From NCBI RefSeq assembly GCF_003864415.1, contig NZ_BFFP01000011.1, positions 1 to 58,218 on the forward strand: a stretch of DNA of 58,218 nt. The letters run 5' to 3'. A program made the position numbers and the translations under genes. The notes beneath the pieces were generated by a model that was given only the letters and a program-made list of their open reading frames with translations, was not told where the DNA came from and did not search any database. Source of the stretch: Ligilactobacillus salitolerans. Lineage in GTDB: Bacteria > Bacillota > Bacilli > Lactobacillales > Lactobacillaceae. Positions 36,320 to 45,768 of the stretch are shown here, one piece after another. Every line of letters starts with the position of its first letter. Position 1 is the stretch's first letter.

Positions 36320-37498
36320 TTAGAAATAATCCACCATTTGCGGTGGTTCATTGACGATAATTTTGCTTAAGTCCGCAACGGTTTTAGCTGCGAGCTGCAC
36401 TTGCCCGGTTTTGACCAGTAGTTGAGGTGAGCTTGTGCCAAACAAGATTTTAGTCAGCTGTTGGATCGTGAGACTTGCAGTCGAAGTACTCAAAAGTTCG
36501 GTGCGGTCGACTTGGACCTGGCCCTTAGCAGCTGAAATTTGCCACAGCCCCGTATTTTGCGGTAAATTTTGGTCAAAAACCGGCAGGGTGATCGGTGTAA
36601 ATCCTTTTTGCCGGTAAGGGTAACGTTGTAAAAAGTCCTTCAAGTTGACGATCCGCGCCATCATGTAAGGCACGACTTGGCTGGTCAGACTGTAGGGGTC
36701 AGCCAGTAAGTCTCCGTGGTAAGTCGGATCTGGGCAGTCGAAATTGATTTGCAAGACGGAATTTTTGTGGTTGAAAATAAAACTTGTCAGTTCCTGCAAG
36801 GCACTGGTTGTTGTTGCTAAGATCTCTTTGACCGTTAAAAGGGTCTGTGATAGTTCATAGATCACGTAGCCTTGAAGTTGATCTTGCTGGTCATAAGCCA
36901 GGCCAATTTGCCAGTTGTTTTTGAGCGGCAAATAGTTCCACCACCAATCGTCCCGCACTAAGCCGCCTTTCAGACCGGCATCAGCTTGCTGAACATAAAA
37001 TTCAGCGGCTTCTGTCACGCCGTCTTTAAGCGAGCGTCGGGTAACTTGAACTCCAGTTTTGCGGCGGTGCACCGGAACGTCCTTACTTGCCAGTGAATAC
37101 TGCATGTGTGAGAAGACCTGCTCGTAACCGAATTTTCGGTAGTAGGCAAAGGAAAACGGTGCTAAATAAGAGAGCGTGACTTGGTTGTTCCACATCTCAT
37201 CTAAGGCAGCTTGCAGCAGAGTTCCCGCTCCACCAGTACCGGCATGTTCTGGGGCGGTGGCAACATCTCCGATCCCGTTCATGGAAAAACGCTGACCGTA
37301 AAAATCAACTGTAAAAGGGATACTGTACAGACCGCTGCTAACGTGACCAGAACTCTTAATGCCATAAATCAAGGCGTGCTTGCAGCGCTCAAAGAAATAT
37401 TTGCGACGGCGCGGCTCATCGGCAGTATTAAAAGCATATAAATAAAGTTGGTAAAATTGTTCTAAATCGCTGTGGGAAGTTAAACGATAGTCAGACAA
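36320..37498 (-). CDS. Eis-like GNAT N-acetyltransferase
   Basis: A 392-aa protein with the enhanced-intracellular-survival architecture. It has an N-terminal GNAT domain (acetyl-CoA segment VATAPEHAGTGGAGTLLQAAL, about residues 78-98), a second GNAT-like part and a C-terminal SCP2-like domain. The start is TTG 37498 with GGAGG 7 bases before it. Homologues acetylate amines such as aminoglycosides or protein lysines, but function in lactobacilli is unknown. It lies 62 bp behind a cellobiose-type EIIC gene and may be cotranscribed with it. Confidence 0.85.
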   Translation of the reverse strand: MSDYRLTSHSDLEQFYQLYLYAFNTADEPRRRKYFFERCKHALIYGIKSSGHVSSGLYSIPFTVDFYGQRFSMNGIGDVATAPEHAGTGGAGTLLQAALDEMWNNQVTLSYLAPFSFAYYRKFGYEQVFSHMQYSLASKDVPVHRRKTGVQVTRRSLKDGVTEAAEFYVQQADAGLKGGLVRDDWWWNYLPLKNNWQIGLAYDQQDQLQGYVIYELSQTLLTVKEILATTTSALQELTSFIFNHKNSVLQINFDCPDPTYHGDLLADPYSLTSQVVPYMMARIVNLKDFLQRYPYRQKGFTPITLPVFDQNLPQNTGLWQISAAKGQVQVDRTELLSTSTASLTIQQLTKILFGTSSPQLLVKTGQVQLAAKTVADLSKIIVNEPPQMVDYF

Positions 37499-37560
37499 GA
37501 AAAAACCTCCTAAAAATACAGGTTGCTATTGATAATCAGCATACCAGAATTTACACCAAA

Positions 37561-38799
37561 TTACTCGGCGGGTTCGACTTCTTTTGCCAGCATTTGTTTT
37601 TCAGCAGCTTTGAAGAATGGATAGTACATCGCACCAGCAATCACCAGCTCACACGCTGACCAGACTGCGGCGCGCCAGTCCCAGCCGGTTGCCATTAGGG
37701 GACCAATGATTGGCGGCATCGTCCATGGGACCATCGCAGAAGGGGCAGAAACCCAGCCGATGGTGATCAAAATATGTGACAAAGTCGCTAAAACTAAGGG
37801 AACAAGGATGAAAGGGATCATTGTGATCGGGTTCATGACGATCGGAAACCCGAAAATAACTGGTTCATTGATCTCAAAGAGAGCACTAGGAAAGGCTACT
37901 CTTCCCAGGTCGCGGTAGGTTTTACTTTTGCTGAAAAGCATTAAGAGGACCAAAGTGATCGTTGCTCCAGTCCCGCCAACATTGACAAAAAGGCTGGAAA
38001 AGCCGGACGCTGTGACATACGGCAACGGCTGGTGGTTGGCATAAGCTGTTCCGTTGGCAGCTAGAAATTGTAAGAAGATCGGATCAGCGATACCTTCCAA
38101 GGTCATGTCGCCATGGATCCCGCAGACCCAGAGAATGCTGACCAGCAAGGTGTAGATCAAGATCCCCGGCAATGAGTTTAAGGCAAAGAGCAGCGGGTGG
38201 AAAATGGCTTGGATCACTTGGTTAACATCGATCCCTAATGGGATCCGAATGGTCCAAAATAAAATCAAGATGACAAATCCCGGCAGTAAAGCCACAAAGG
38301 AATTGGACACGGCACTAGGCACCCCGGATGGTAATTTGATAACAATATTCTTGTGGAGAAACCAGCGGAAAATTGAAACCGAAATGTTCGCGGTGATGAT
38401 TGCCGTGAAGAGGCCCGAGGATGAGAAGTTATTGACGTCTAGTGTAAATTTGTTGTTGAAAGACAGGATCACGAAGGCCATCGTAGATAGACTCGCCCCG
38501 GAGATGGGATCGACCTTCAATTCTTTGGCCAGCTCGTAACCGATCCCCATGACTGCGATCAGTGAGATGATCCCAAAAGAACCATTGACGGCGACGTTGA
38601 TCCAGTCGTTATATGGTTTGATCAATTTCAGCCAGGGGTCGATCGGAATATTGCCCAGGATCAAAAAGATACTCCCGCTGATGATTGCTGGCAGGGTGAC
38701 CACCAGCCCGTTTCTGATGGCGACCAGGTATGTATTATTGCCAACTTTTGCCATCGGGGGGATCAGATACTTTTGCAGCCACTCCATAAATTTTTCCAT
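37561..38799 (-). CDS. PTS EIIC component, cellobiose/lactose family (CelB-like)
   Basis: A 412-aa membrane protein with about ten segments. It begins MEKFMEWLQKYLIPPMAKVG and contains NEPVIFGFPIVMNP, the sugar-site motif of the Lac family EIIC. GGAGG precedes the ATG. No EIIA, EIIB or phospho-beta-glucosidase gene is nearby, so it must use general components from another locus. The sugar, probably a beta-glucoside or cellobiose, is inferred from family. Confidence 0.88.
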   Translation of the reverse strand: MEKFMEWLQKYLIPPMAKVGNNTYLVAIRNGLVVTLPAIISGSIFLILGNIPIDPWLKLIKPYNDWINVAVNGSFGIISLIAVMGIGYELAKELKVDPISGASLSTMAFVILSFNNKFTLDVNNFSSSGLFTAIITANISVSIFRWFLHKNIVIKLPSGVPSAVSNSFVALLPGFVILILFWTIRIPLGIDVNQVIQAIFHPLLFALNSLPGILIYTLLVSILWVCGIHGDMTLEGIADPIFLQFLAANGTAYANHQPLPYVTASGFSSLFVNVGGTGATITLVLLMLFSKSKTYRDLGRVAFPSALFEINEPVIFGFPIVMNPITMIPFILVPLVLATLSHILITIGWVSAPSAMVPWTMPPIIGPLMATGWDWRAAVWSACELVIAGAMYYPFFKAAEKQMLAKEVEPAE

Positions 38800-38900
38800 A
38801 ATTTACCTCCAAACATTTGTGAAAGGTCTAGTTAAATACAAGGAGATTATACCGCTTTCAATTTACGATTAGCAAGAATTTCTCTTTATTGGTCTATATC

Positions 38901-38929
38901 AAAAAAGTACTCCGGTCTAAGGAGTACTT
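38901..38929 (-). terminator. Terminator of pepX
   Basis: AAGTACTCC and GGAGTACTT form a perfect stem; on the minus strand six T follow. Confidence 0.85.
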
Positions 38930-38939
38930 AATGGTGGAG

Positions 38940-41375
38940 CTAATCTGCAAAATCATCCTCAGCTGCCAGGACCGGCAGGCTCAAACTTGATTTGGCCAAA
39001 TCGATGGTGTAGGTGATCTCTTGGTTGCCGCGAATGGTGTAGTCCATGTCAGTCGCGTAGATCACGAGCCCCAGCTGGTGGCCGGCCAGCAGACGCCAAA
39101 AAGTCGGTTGGAAATCTAAGGTCAAGTTGTAAAATTCGCCCGGCTTTAATTCGTTGACACGGTACGCGTTCTCCCGATTCTGCATGTTCACGTGAGCATC
39201 AGTGAATTTTTTATAAGGAGAAACCTGTTTTTCAAAGGTGAATTCTTTTAGATCATCTTTTTGCCAGTTGTAACCGGTCAAAATTTTTTGTCTAGCTAAA
39301 ATTTGCGGAGTCGCGGTCAGCCGTTTGGCTTTGCCATAATCGACTAAAGCAGCACTCAGCATGCCGACATCTAGACTGCTGGAAGTTCGCAGAGTCAGCT
39401 GCGGTCGGCCGTCAACGACGAGATCTTTTTTGAGCGGGGTAAAGACGAGCTGAATGGCATGCTGGTCCATGGCGGAATGTTCTCTCGTTAACAGTGCCTG
39501 CTGCCATTTGGAAGTGTCAGCAAGATAGGCTTGAAATAAGTCTGGTTCCAAATGATCGCTAAAGGACTTATTGCCGTTGATATTGGTCAAAAGGCGATCG
39601 TTTAAACGGTAATGCTTGACGGGCCCATCTCCCCAGTCCAAGTAGCTGTGCCAGGTTTCTTCTGCCGAGTTATCTTGCACTAAGACTTCTTGCAAAGCAT
39701 CATTGGCATGGTTTTGAACACCATATAACTTATTGGACAGCCAGAGATTCACTTGGTCGGTATAATCAATTGAACGGAAGTTATTCAGGTACTCATGCTG
39801 GCCCTGGTGGAGGATCAATTTTTGCGTGATCGGTTCTTGCTTGAGGCGCTCGCGTAAATTCCAGACCTGGGATAATTTAACGTTCCAATCGTTCAAACCG
39901 TGCACAAGTAAAAGGTCGCACTTAATATTGACGTTATTCAGCAGATTTCTGGCATCCCAGAAGGTATTGTAATCTCCGTTTTTTCGGTCCTGACCGGCAG
40001 TTAAGCTCGCCAGGTGGTTTTCCCAGGTCTCCTTGATGCGGGCATGATCAGCAGCAGATTGTTCGCGGCTAAAGGTTAATTCCGCCAGCACATCCGCGTC
40101 TTCGCCCTGGAAGCCGCCAGGAGCAACGACCAGGCCGTTTTCACGGTAATAGTCATAGTAGCTGGACAGACCTGCTTCAACGACGGCTGTCTTCAGACCG
40201 GCGACCCCGCTGAGCGCGGCGGCAGTCGAGAGGGTTCCAAGGTAGGAACGGCCGGTCATGCCAACATTACCGTTACACCACCAGGCTTTGATCGCGATTT
40301 GGCTGGTCCGGTTGGTAAAGGCTTTACGGGTCCCGTGAAGCCATTCGATCACGGCAGTCGCTGAGAGAGTTTCGTCTCGAGTCCCAGTCGTTCTTAACCC
40401 ATCAGAATCTTTGGTACCGACCCCTGCCGAATAGACGACTGCAAAGCCGCGAGCTAGAAAGTAGTCGTTGAGTTTGTAGGTCCAATGTTTGGCAAAAGTC
40501 TCTTCGCCAACGGTGGCAGTTCCTTTAACTTCCCGCGGGGCTGGTAATTTAGGCCCAATATTTTCAGCTTTAATATCTGCAGCTGACAAATCATTGGGTT
40601 GTTTGTGCTGCAAAGGCTGGTTGACATCGTGGGTCAAATTGTCAGCGGCCTGGTCGTTGGTCCCTTGTTCATAGGGGCTGGCGGTGAAAATCGTTGGGAC
40701 TTTTAAGCCAGTCACGGTTTCAGCCGGACGAATGATCTCGGCTTTTAACAGATCGCGTTGGCCGTCATGGTCGCTGTCCAAAGAAGCTTCAACGTAGACT
40801 ACTTCACGGATCAGGCGGCTGGTGTCAAAGACTGCTTGTGCTTTACCGTTAAAAAATAACGGGCGGGGCAGCTGCGGGTCGTCAGCGAATTGAGCATAAT
40901 AACCTTTTCCAGCCAGTTCGTCGATCAAGGTCTGGCCAAATTTGGTGTGGGTGTTCAAAAGACGGTACCAGGCATCGAGCAATTGGGAACTCGAGAGTTG
41001 CTCACTTTGCGCCATAGTTGAGATTTTAAGAGCATCTAAGGCTTTTTCTGGCTGGTCGATCTCGAAATCTAAGCCGGCTTGAAAGCCTAACAGCTGCAAG
41101 GCAATGTTATGAAAAACTGTTTGACTGACTTCGCTTTGGCTCGTGGTGTATTCAACAGCATTCAGAGTTTGCGTGGCCATTAGATCGGCCATTTTTTGCA
41201 GGCGGACAGTTTGACTTTGCTTTTTTTCTAAGAAAAATTTCAGAAGCAAGGCATGGTAAAGTTTCGCCGGCTCGCTGATCTCTTGCATTTGAGCGGTTAA
41301 AAAACGGATAGCGGTCAGTTCCTGGACGATTTGTGCATGGGGTGTGTAGATATTAGCGTATTGATTGATTTGCAA
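38940..41375 (-). CDS. pepX: Xaa-Pro dipeptidyl-peptidase
   Basis: An 811-aa cytosolic serine peptidase that removes X-Pro dipeptides, important in casein use. The N-terminal PepX_N domain covers residues 1-150. The alpha/beta-hydrolase core carries the catalytic Ser in GMTGRSYLGTLS, with His in LHQGQHEY, and a C-terminal beta domain follows. The length is typical of lactobacilli. The start is TTG 41375 with GGAGG 7 bases before it. It is monocistronic with its own terminator. Confidence 0.93.
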   Translation of the reverse strand: MQINQYANIYTPHAQIVQELTAIRFLTAQMQEISEPAKLYHALLLKFFLEKKQSQTVRLQKMADLMATQTLNAVEYTTSQSEVSQTVFHNIALQLLGFQAGLDFEIDQPEKALDALKISTMAQSEQLSSSQLLDAWYRLLNTHTKFGQTLIDELAGKGYYAQFADDPQLPRPLFFNGKAQAVFDTSRLIREVVYVEASLDSDHDGQRDLLKAEIIRPAETVTGLKVPTIFTASPYEQGTNDQAADNLTHDVNQPLQHKQPNDLSAADIKAENIGPKLPAPREVKGTATVGEETFAKHWTYKLNDYFLARGFAVVYSAGVGTKDSDGLRTTGTRDETLSATAVIEWLHGTRKAFTNRTSQIAIKAWWCNGNVGMTGRSYLGTLSTAAALSGVAGLKTAVVEAGLSSYYDYYRENGLVVAPGGFQGEDADVLAELTFSREQSAADHARIKETWENHLASLTAGQDRKNGDYNTFWDARNLLNNVNIKCDLLLVHGLNDWNVKLSQVWNLRERLKQEPITQKLILHQGQHEYLNNFRSIDYTDQVNLWLSNKLYGVQNHANDALQEVLVQDNSAEETWHSYLDWGDGPVKHYRLNDRLLTNINGNKSFSDHLEPDLFQAYLADTSKWQQALLTREHSAMDQHAIQLVFTPLKKDLVVDGRPQLTLRTSSSLDVGMLSAALVDYGKAKRLTATPQILARQKILTGYNWQKDDLKEFTFEKQVSPYKKFTDAHVNMQNRENAYRVNELKPGEFYNLTLDFQPTFWRLLAGHQLGLVIYATDMDYTIRGNQEITYTIDLAKSSLSLPVLAAEDDFAD

Positions 41376-41430
41376 GAAAAAACCTCCAGTTCAAAATGTA
41401 ATTAGCCACATTGTACCTTTATTTAGGCAA

Positions 41431-41470
41431 AGAAACAGCCCGAAGATCCAAAAAGCGGAAATTCGGGCTG
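41431..41470 (-). terminator. Terminator of the 113-aa gene
   Basis: CAGCCCGAA and TTCGGGCTG form the stem; TTTCTTTG follows on the minus strand. Confidence 0.7.
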
Positions 41471-41520
41471 CATAGACTATTCGATCGTTTAATATCCAGG
41501 ACCACTTGATGACCTAGCGA

Positions 41521-41862
41521 CTATTCCTGGCGAAGCATAACAGAAATTTGTTTGGCAAGGTTGCGCCAAAAAAGGATCGAGTTGTTTTTGAAATCGGCAG
41601 AGAAGGTTTCAAAATCGGGACGTGGAGTCAGGGTACCGATTTGAGCCTTTAAAGGGCCAGCGACTAGCAGAACTTGATCTTTTGTTTGCCAGTGGACGTC
41701 ATAGTAAGGTCCTTCGAGGGCTTCATTGATCAAGTCTTGAGCACCGTCTTTAGCGGTGGCAAGCAAGATATCCTGTTCGGTAATTTCAGGTTGACCGTTT
41801 TCATGTAAGAAAGCGAGTTTTTGAGCGACTTCAGCTAAGTCGTTGGGAATTAAATTAAACAT
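41521..41862 (-). CDS. Hypothetical protein, 113 aa
   Basis: I do not recognise the family. The protein is soluble and mixed alpha/beta, without cysteines or membrane segments. It starts MFNLIPNDLAEVAQKLAFLH and has a well-placed GGAGG before ATG 41862, so it is very probably real. Its upstream region is a hairpin module of the second repeat family. It lies behind pepX on the same strand but has its own terminator. Confidence 0.7.
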   Translation of the reverse strand: MFNLIPNDLAEVAQKLAFLHENGQPEITEQDILLATAKDGAQDLINEALEGPYYDVHWQTKDQVLLVAGPLKAQIGTLTPRPDFETFSADFKNNSILFWRNLAKQISVMLRQE

Positions 41863-41875
41863 AAGGACCTCCAAA

Positions 41876-42262
41876 AATAAGAGAGCGAAGCAACGTGCTT
41901 AAAAGGTGAGCATTATCGGACTCTAAGTTTATGGTGCGTTCTTGGCACCATGGGCTTGGAGTTGGATAAGCGGAAGCTTTTGCGTTGCGGAGCTCGACTA
42001 AAATAACAGAGCGCAGCGATTCGGGAGCTTCTGAGCATTAACGGAGACCGGTGCCATAGCGCGTTTTTAAGCGGAGGAAGCTGAATCGAGAAGCTCGACT
42101 AAAAAAACAGATTGGAAACAAGCGGGAGAAAGTGAGCACTAGCAAGCTGCGACATTAGAGTGCGGGTTAGGCACTATGATGTCACAGCAGGCTAGGTGGA
42201 GCTTTCTGCTTGGTGGAACTCGACTAAAAAAACAGAGCGGAGTATGAAAGACACGTGCCCAA
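41876..42262. repeat. Hairpin modules of the second repeat family (three copies at 41.9-42.26 kb)
   Basis: Boundaries CTCGACTAAAA occur at about 41993, 42093 and 42219. The modules contain GAGCATTATCGGA, GAGCATTAACGGA and GAGCACTAGC in turn. The first is close to the copy at 33.8 kb (ACTCTAAGTTTATGGTGC, then GCACCATGGGCTTGGAGT, GATAAGCGG), although its 3' arm now has mismatches. The others are more degenerate. AACAGAGCGGAG and GAAAGACACGTGCC then lead into array R4. Confidence 0.8.
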
Positions 42263-42264
42263 AA

Positions 42265-42448
42265 GTAACCTCCAGATGAGCAAGATGTGGAGGCACATCG
42301 GTCAAAGTAACCTCCAGACGAGCAGGATGTGGAGGTACATCGTGCAAAGTAACCTCCAGATGAGAAGGATGTGGAGGTACATCGGCCAGAGTAACCTCCA
42401 GACGAGTAGGATGTGGAGGTACATCAGTCAAAGTAACCTCCACATCGG
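42265..42448. repeat. Array R4: four 42-bp units plus terminal half unit
   Basis: GTAACCTCC recurs at 42265, 42307, 42349, 42391 and 42433. The arms are ACCTCCA and TGGAGGT (one arm TGGAGGC) and the linkers are ACATCGGTCAAA-like. The array ends GTAACCTCCACATCGG. It is the sister of R3: both have the same 45-bp lead-in. Confidence 0.92.
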
Positions 42449-42533
42449 TTTTTGCCTCGAGGAGCACTGCTAAGGTTTTTTTTTAAAAATGTTTCACCCA
42501 ATGATTATACCAAAAATTTAAAATTTCAGGCGC

Positions 42534-42572
42534 AAAAAAAGATCCCAAGCTGTATTTGAGCAGGGGATCTTG
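42534..42572 (-). terminator. Terminator of the NAD(P)-binding protein gene
   Basis: AAGATCCC and GGGATCTT pair; seven T follow on the minus strand. Confidence 0.85.
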
Positions 42573-42581
42573 AAATTGCTA

Positions 42582-43232
42582 TTAGCCGTTGGCAACGGTG
42601 AATCTTTCTTGTTTATGAGCTGGTTCAGTAATTTCTTTAACGATTGCTTGTGCCATTGTACCGGCTGTCGTTTCGGATTTGCCGTCAGCATCGCTGAGCA
42701 GTTCGTCTTTACCATATAGGATCTTGTCAGCTGCTGCACCTGGGACAAATGAGTTGCCTGGGGAGATCCCAACCCAATCGACATTGGTAACATCGCGTAA
42801 AAAGTTGAGTTCGGCCAGCTGGTTAACTGGAATGCCCACCCATGCTTCTGAGCCTGGAAGTTTCTTAATGTCTTCCACTACCAAGTGTTGGTCAGCGCCG
42901 GTATGGAGACTGCCTGCACCGAGGATGAAGAGTAAACGGGGCTGGTCTTTTTCACGGAATAAAGAAACGAGCTTGGCAGCCAGGTCAACGTGTAAGTAAG
43001 CTTTCTCGGGAGCTGTAGCGAAAGCATCTACGACTACGTCAAAGCCGGCTAAATCTTCTGCAGTCAACGCAAAGGCATCTTTTTCGATGAGCTGGATCGA
43101 CTCGCCGAGTTCCTTTCTAGCTTTTTGGGCATTCCGTACGATTGCTGTTACATCTAAGCCGGAATTTTGTGCCTCTTTAAACGCTGCAGAACCAGCCATA
43201 CCGGTTGCGCCAATAATACCTACTTTAGTCAT
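42582..43232 (-). CDS. NAD(P)-binding oxidoreductase (atypical SDR, YwnB-like)
   Basis: A 216-aa Rossmann protein of the NAD(P)H-binding family (PF13460). The dinucleotide motif is KVGIIGATGMAGSA at residues 3-16; FILGAGSLHTG and WVGISPGNSF belong to the core. AGGAGG precedes the ATG. Such proteins may be reductases or redox sensors; there is no obvious catalytic Tyr-Lys pair and no known substrate. It is monocistronic and divergent from the NrtR-like gene. Confidence 0.87.
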   Translation of the reverse strand: MTKVGIIGATGMAGSAAFKEAQNSGLDVTAIVRNAQKARKELGESIQLIEKDAFALTAEDLAGFDVVVDAFATAPEKAYLHVDLAAKLVSLFREKDQPRLLFILGAGSLHTGADQHLVVEDIKKLPGSEAWVGIPVNQLAELNFLRDVTNVDWVGISPGNSFVPGAAADKILYGKDELLSDADGKSETTAGTMAQAIVKEITEPAHKQERFTVANG

Positions 43233-43401
43233 TACAAAATCCTCCTTGTATTCCTTTTCTTTTATCTATACTTACATTTTATAAGCAAAAATTCAAAAAT
43301 ACAAGCACAAACAACTATTCTTAAAAAAGCAGCACTCAAGGTTATGTGCAAACCCTGTTAGTCAGTTATAATGGAAATAACAAATTATGGGGGTAGGACT
43401 A

Positions 43402-44166
43402 ATGCAAGATGAAGAACGTTTGACACAAGTACAGATCAATATCGTCAATTTGATTTGGAGTTTTGACCGGGCAGAAAATCAGGTCAACCTTTTACTGGTC
43501 AAACGTGCTGAAGAACCCGCGCAGGGAATGTGGTCTTTGCCAGAGACTTTTTTGGGCGAAGACGAAAGTGCAGACCAAGGCGCTTTGCGTTTAGTCCGAG
43601 ATAAGATCGGTTTGAAATTAGCTGCATTTCACACCGAACAATTAGAAACCTTTACCGCTCCCCGCCGGGTTCGTGCCGGTCAACGGGTCCTGTCTTTGGC
43701 CTACATGACTTTTTTGCCGGAAATGCCGCCGCTTGATCCTGGCTATGGAGCGAGTGACGCGCGCTGGTTTTCACTGCAAGTTCTGGAAGATGAGTATTGC
43801 TTTAGCAATGGTTCAGCTAAGTTTAGAGTAGCAGCTGCGCAAAATCAGCGTGACTATTACCAGGCGCTGGGCGAGTATGCCGCAACACGACCGGAGAGTT
43901 TAGCTTTTGATCACGAGTGGATCATTAAGATCGCCTGTTTGCGGATCAAGAATAAGCTGGATTATCAGCCCAACATCTTGCTGACCCTAGGGCAGACTTT
44001 TACCCTGAAAGAGGCACGCTGCGTTTATGCGCCATTTTTGAAGACCACGATGGAACACATTGACAACTCCAACTTTAAAAAGACACACGGCAAGCTTTTT
44101 GAAGAAACGGGGACAGTTGAGTCCAGACACCGGGGCCGCCCGGCAAATCTTTATCGACTGCGGTGA
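43402..44166 (+). CDS. NrtR-like NUDIX-domain transcriptional regulator
   Basis: A 254-aa protein with an N-terminal NUDIX domain (about residues 5-150) and a C-terminal winged helix (about 165-250). The NUDIX box GEDESADQGALRLVRDKIG lacks the normal REUXEE glutamates, which suggests a sensor without hydrolase activity, as in NrtR regulators that bind ADP-ribose and control NAD genes. GGGGGTAGG precedes ATG 43402. The next gene is pncB, which supports this role. Confidence 0.88.
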   Translation: MQDEERLTQVQINIVNLIWSFDRAENQVNLLLVKRAEEPAQGMWSLPETFLGEDESADQGALRLVRDKIGLKLAAFHTEQLETFTAPRRVRAGQRVLSLAYMTFLPEMPPLDPGYGASDARWFSLQVLEDEYCFSNGSAKFRVAAAQNQRDYYQALGEYAATRPESLAFDHEWIIKIACLRIKNKLDYQPNILLTLGQTFTLKEARCVYAPFLKTTMEHIDNSNFKKTHGKLFEETGTVESRHRGRPANLYRLR

Positions 44167-44252
44167 GCTGCTTGTCGGGTCGGCTTTCTTTTGGGTTGCA
44201 ATTCTTGGGTAAGAAGAGTAGTATCAAAAAGATAAATTGATGAGGATGTTTT

Positions 44253-44286
44253 TTTACACTTTATTAAAAGTAAAAAATACTTTTAA
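44253..44286 (+). promoter_or_regulatory. pncB promoter with candidate NrtR operator
   Basis: TTTACA (44253-44258), a 17-bp spacer and AATACT (44276-44281) form the promoter. A perfect 9-bp inverted repeat TTAAAAGTA-N5-TACTTTTAA (44264-44286) covers the spacer and -10, a position suited to repression. Confidence 0.7.
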
Positions 44287-44307
44287 CTGTTCTAGGAGGA
44301 ACGATCG

Positions 44308-45759
44308 ATGATCGAGCAAGGGAACTTGGCGTTACTGACGGATTTATACGAATACACAATGGCGAACGGCTTTCAACATGAAATGGAAGAAGAGCGCGGC
44401 TCTTTTGATATTTTCTTTCGCAAATTGCCAGACAATGGCAGATTCGTGGTTTTAGCAGGGATCGGGACTGCGATCGAGGAACTGCAAAAATTCCATTTTG
44501 ATGAAGAAGACCTGGATTATTTGCGTGGTTTAGAGATCTTTTCAGATAAATTTCTGGATTATTTACGCAACTTCAAATTTGCCTGCAAAGTTTCTGCGAT
44601 CACGGAAGGTACACCGGTCTTCCCACGCGAACCAGTTGTTACGGTTGAAGGGCCGTTGATCCAAGCTCAGCTGTTTGAAACCCTATTGTTAAATATTATT
44701 AACCACCAGACGCTGATCGCTACCAAAGCCCGGCGGATCGTGGCGGCTGCTAAGGGCCGCACGGTCATGGAATTTGGCGCACGCCGCGCCCAAGGGCCAG
44801 CGAGTGCAGTTTATGGCGCTCGTGCAGCTGTGATTGGTGGTTGTACCAGCACATCGAACATGTTAGCTGGACAAAAATTTGGTATTCCGGTCGCCGGCAC
44901 GATGGCCCACAGTTGGATCGAAGCTTTTGACGATGAACTTTCTGCCTTTGAAGCCTGGGGGCGGATCTACCCGAATAATTGTTCATTACTGGTTGATACC
45001 TATGATGTTTTAGGCTCAGGTGTACCGAATGCGATCAAAGTTTTTGACCAGCTTTCTAAGCAAGGTTATGAGAATTTTGGCATCCGGATCGATTCTGGCG
45101 ACATCACCCAATTGTCCACGCAGGCCAGAGAAATGTTGGATCTTGCCGGTTATAACAAGGCAACGATCACTGCTTCTAATGCTTTGGATGAGGAAATCAT
45201 CCAGTCACTGATGAGTGAGGGGGCTGCGATCGACAACTTTGGTGTCGGTGAAAATTTGATCACAAGTGCAAGTTCGCCAGTTTTGAGCGGGGTCTACAAG
45301 TTAGGTGCCGTGCAAAAAGCCGATGGACGCTGGGTACCAAAGGTCAAGGTCAGCGCAAGTATTGGTAAACTAACTTTGCCAGGGAGAAAGCAGGTCTACC
45401 GCCTGTATGATCCGCGGACAGGTTCTCCAATTGCTGACCTAGTTACGTTGCGTTCCGATGATATTCCTGAAAATATTGAAGAGATGAAGGTCCTGAGTGC
45501 TGATCCAGAAGCAACGAAGAGGTTCCAGACATTGAAGAACGTTACAGCAGTTACTTTGCAAAAAGAATTTTTGAATGAAAAAGGCGAGCTGCAAACTGAA
45601 CTTCCAAATGTCTTTGAAGTACAAAAATACAGTAAGGCAAAATTAGCCGAGTTGCCATCGGCAAAGAAACGTTTACTCTACCCGGATGAGTATCCGGTTT
45701 ATATCACAGAATCCCTGTATGATCAGCAACAGGAATTGATTGAAAATAATAGCCTTTAA
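44308..45759 (+). CDS. pncB: Nicotinate phosphoribosyltransferase
   Basis: A 483-aa enzyme that makes nicotinate mononucleotide from nicotinate, PRPP and ATP in NAD salvage. Key stretches are the start LLTDLYEYTMANGF, the region RRAQGPASA, the phospho-histidine segment GTMAHSW and the PRPP site IRIDSGDI. AGGAGG precedes the ATG. The upstream NrtR-like gene and overlapping operator suggest control by the NAD state. nadE, often the next gene, is not present here. Confidence 0.94.
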   Translation: MIEQGNLALLTDLYEYTMANGFQHEMEEERGSFDIFFRKLPDNGRFVVLAGIGTAIEELQKFHFDEEDLDYLRGLEIFSDKFLDYLRNFKFACKVSAITEGTPVFPREPVVTVEGPLIQAQLFETLLLNIINHQTLIATKARRIVAAAKGRTVMEFGARRAQGPASAVYGARAAVIGGCTSTSNMLAGQKFGIPVAGTMAHSWIEAFDDELSAFEAWGRIYPNNCSLLVDTYDVLGSGVPNAIKVFDQLSKQGYENFGIRIDSGDITQLSTQAREMLDLAGYNKATITASNALDEEIIQSLMSEGAAIDNFGVGENLITSASSPVLSGVYKLGAVQKADGRWVPKVKVSASIGKLTLPGRKQVYRLYDPRTGSPIADLVTLRSDDIPENIEEMKVLSADPEATKRFQTLKNVTAVTLQKEFLNEKGELQTELPNVFEVQKYSKAKLAELPSAKKRLLYPDEYPVYITESLYDQQQELIENNSL

Positions 45760-45768
45760 TCTGAATGT

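Noticed and set aside
42192-42473. Two overlapping ORFs in array R4
   Set aside because: They consist only of translated 42-bp units (for example repeated VPPHPARLEVTL) and lack start signals.
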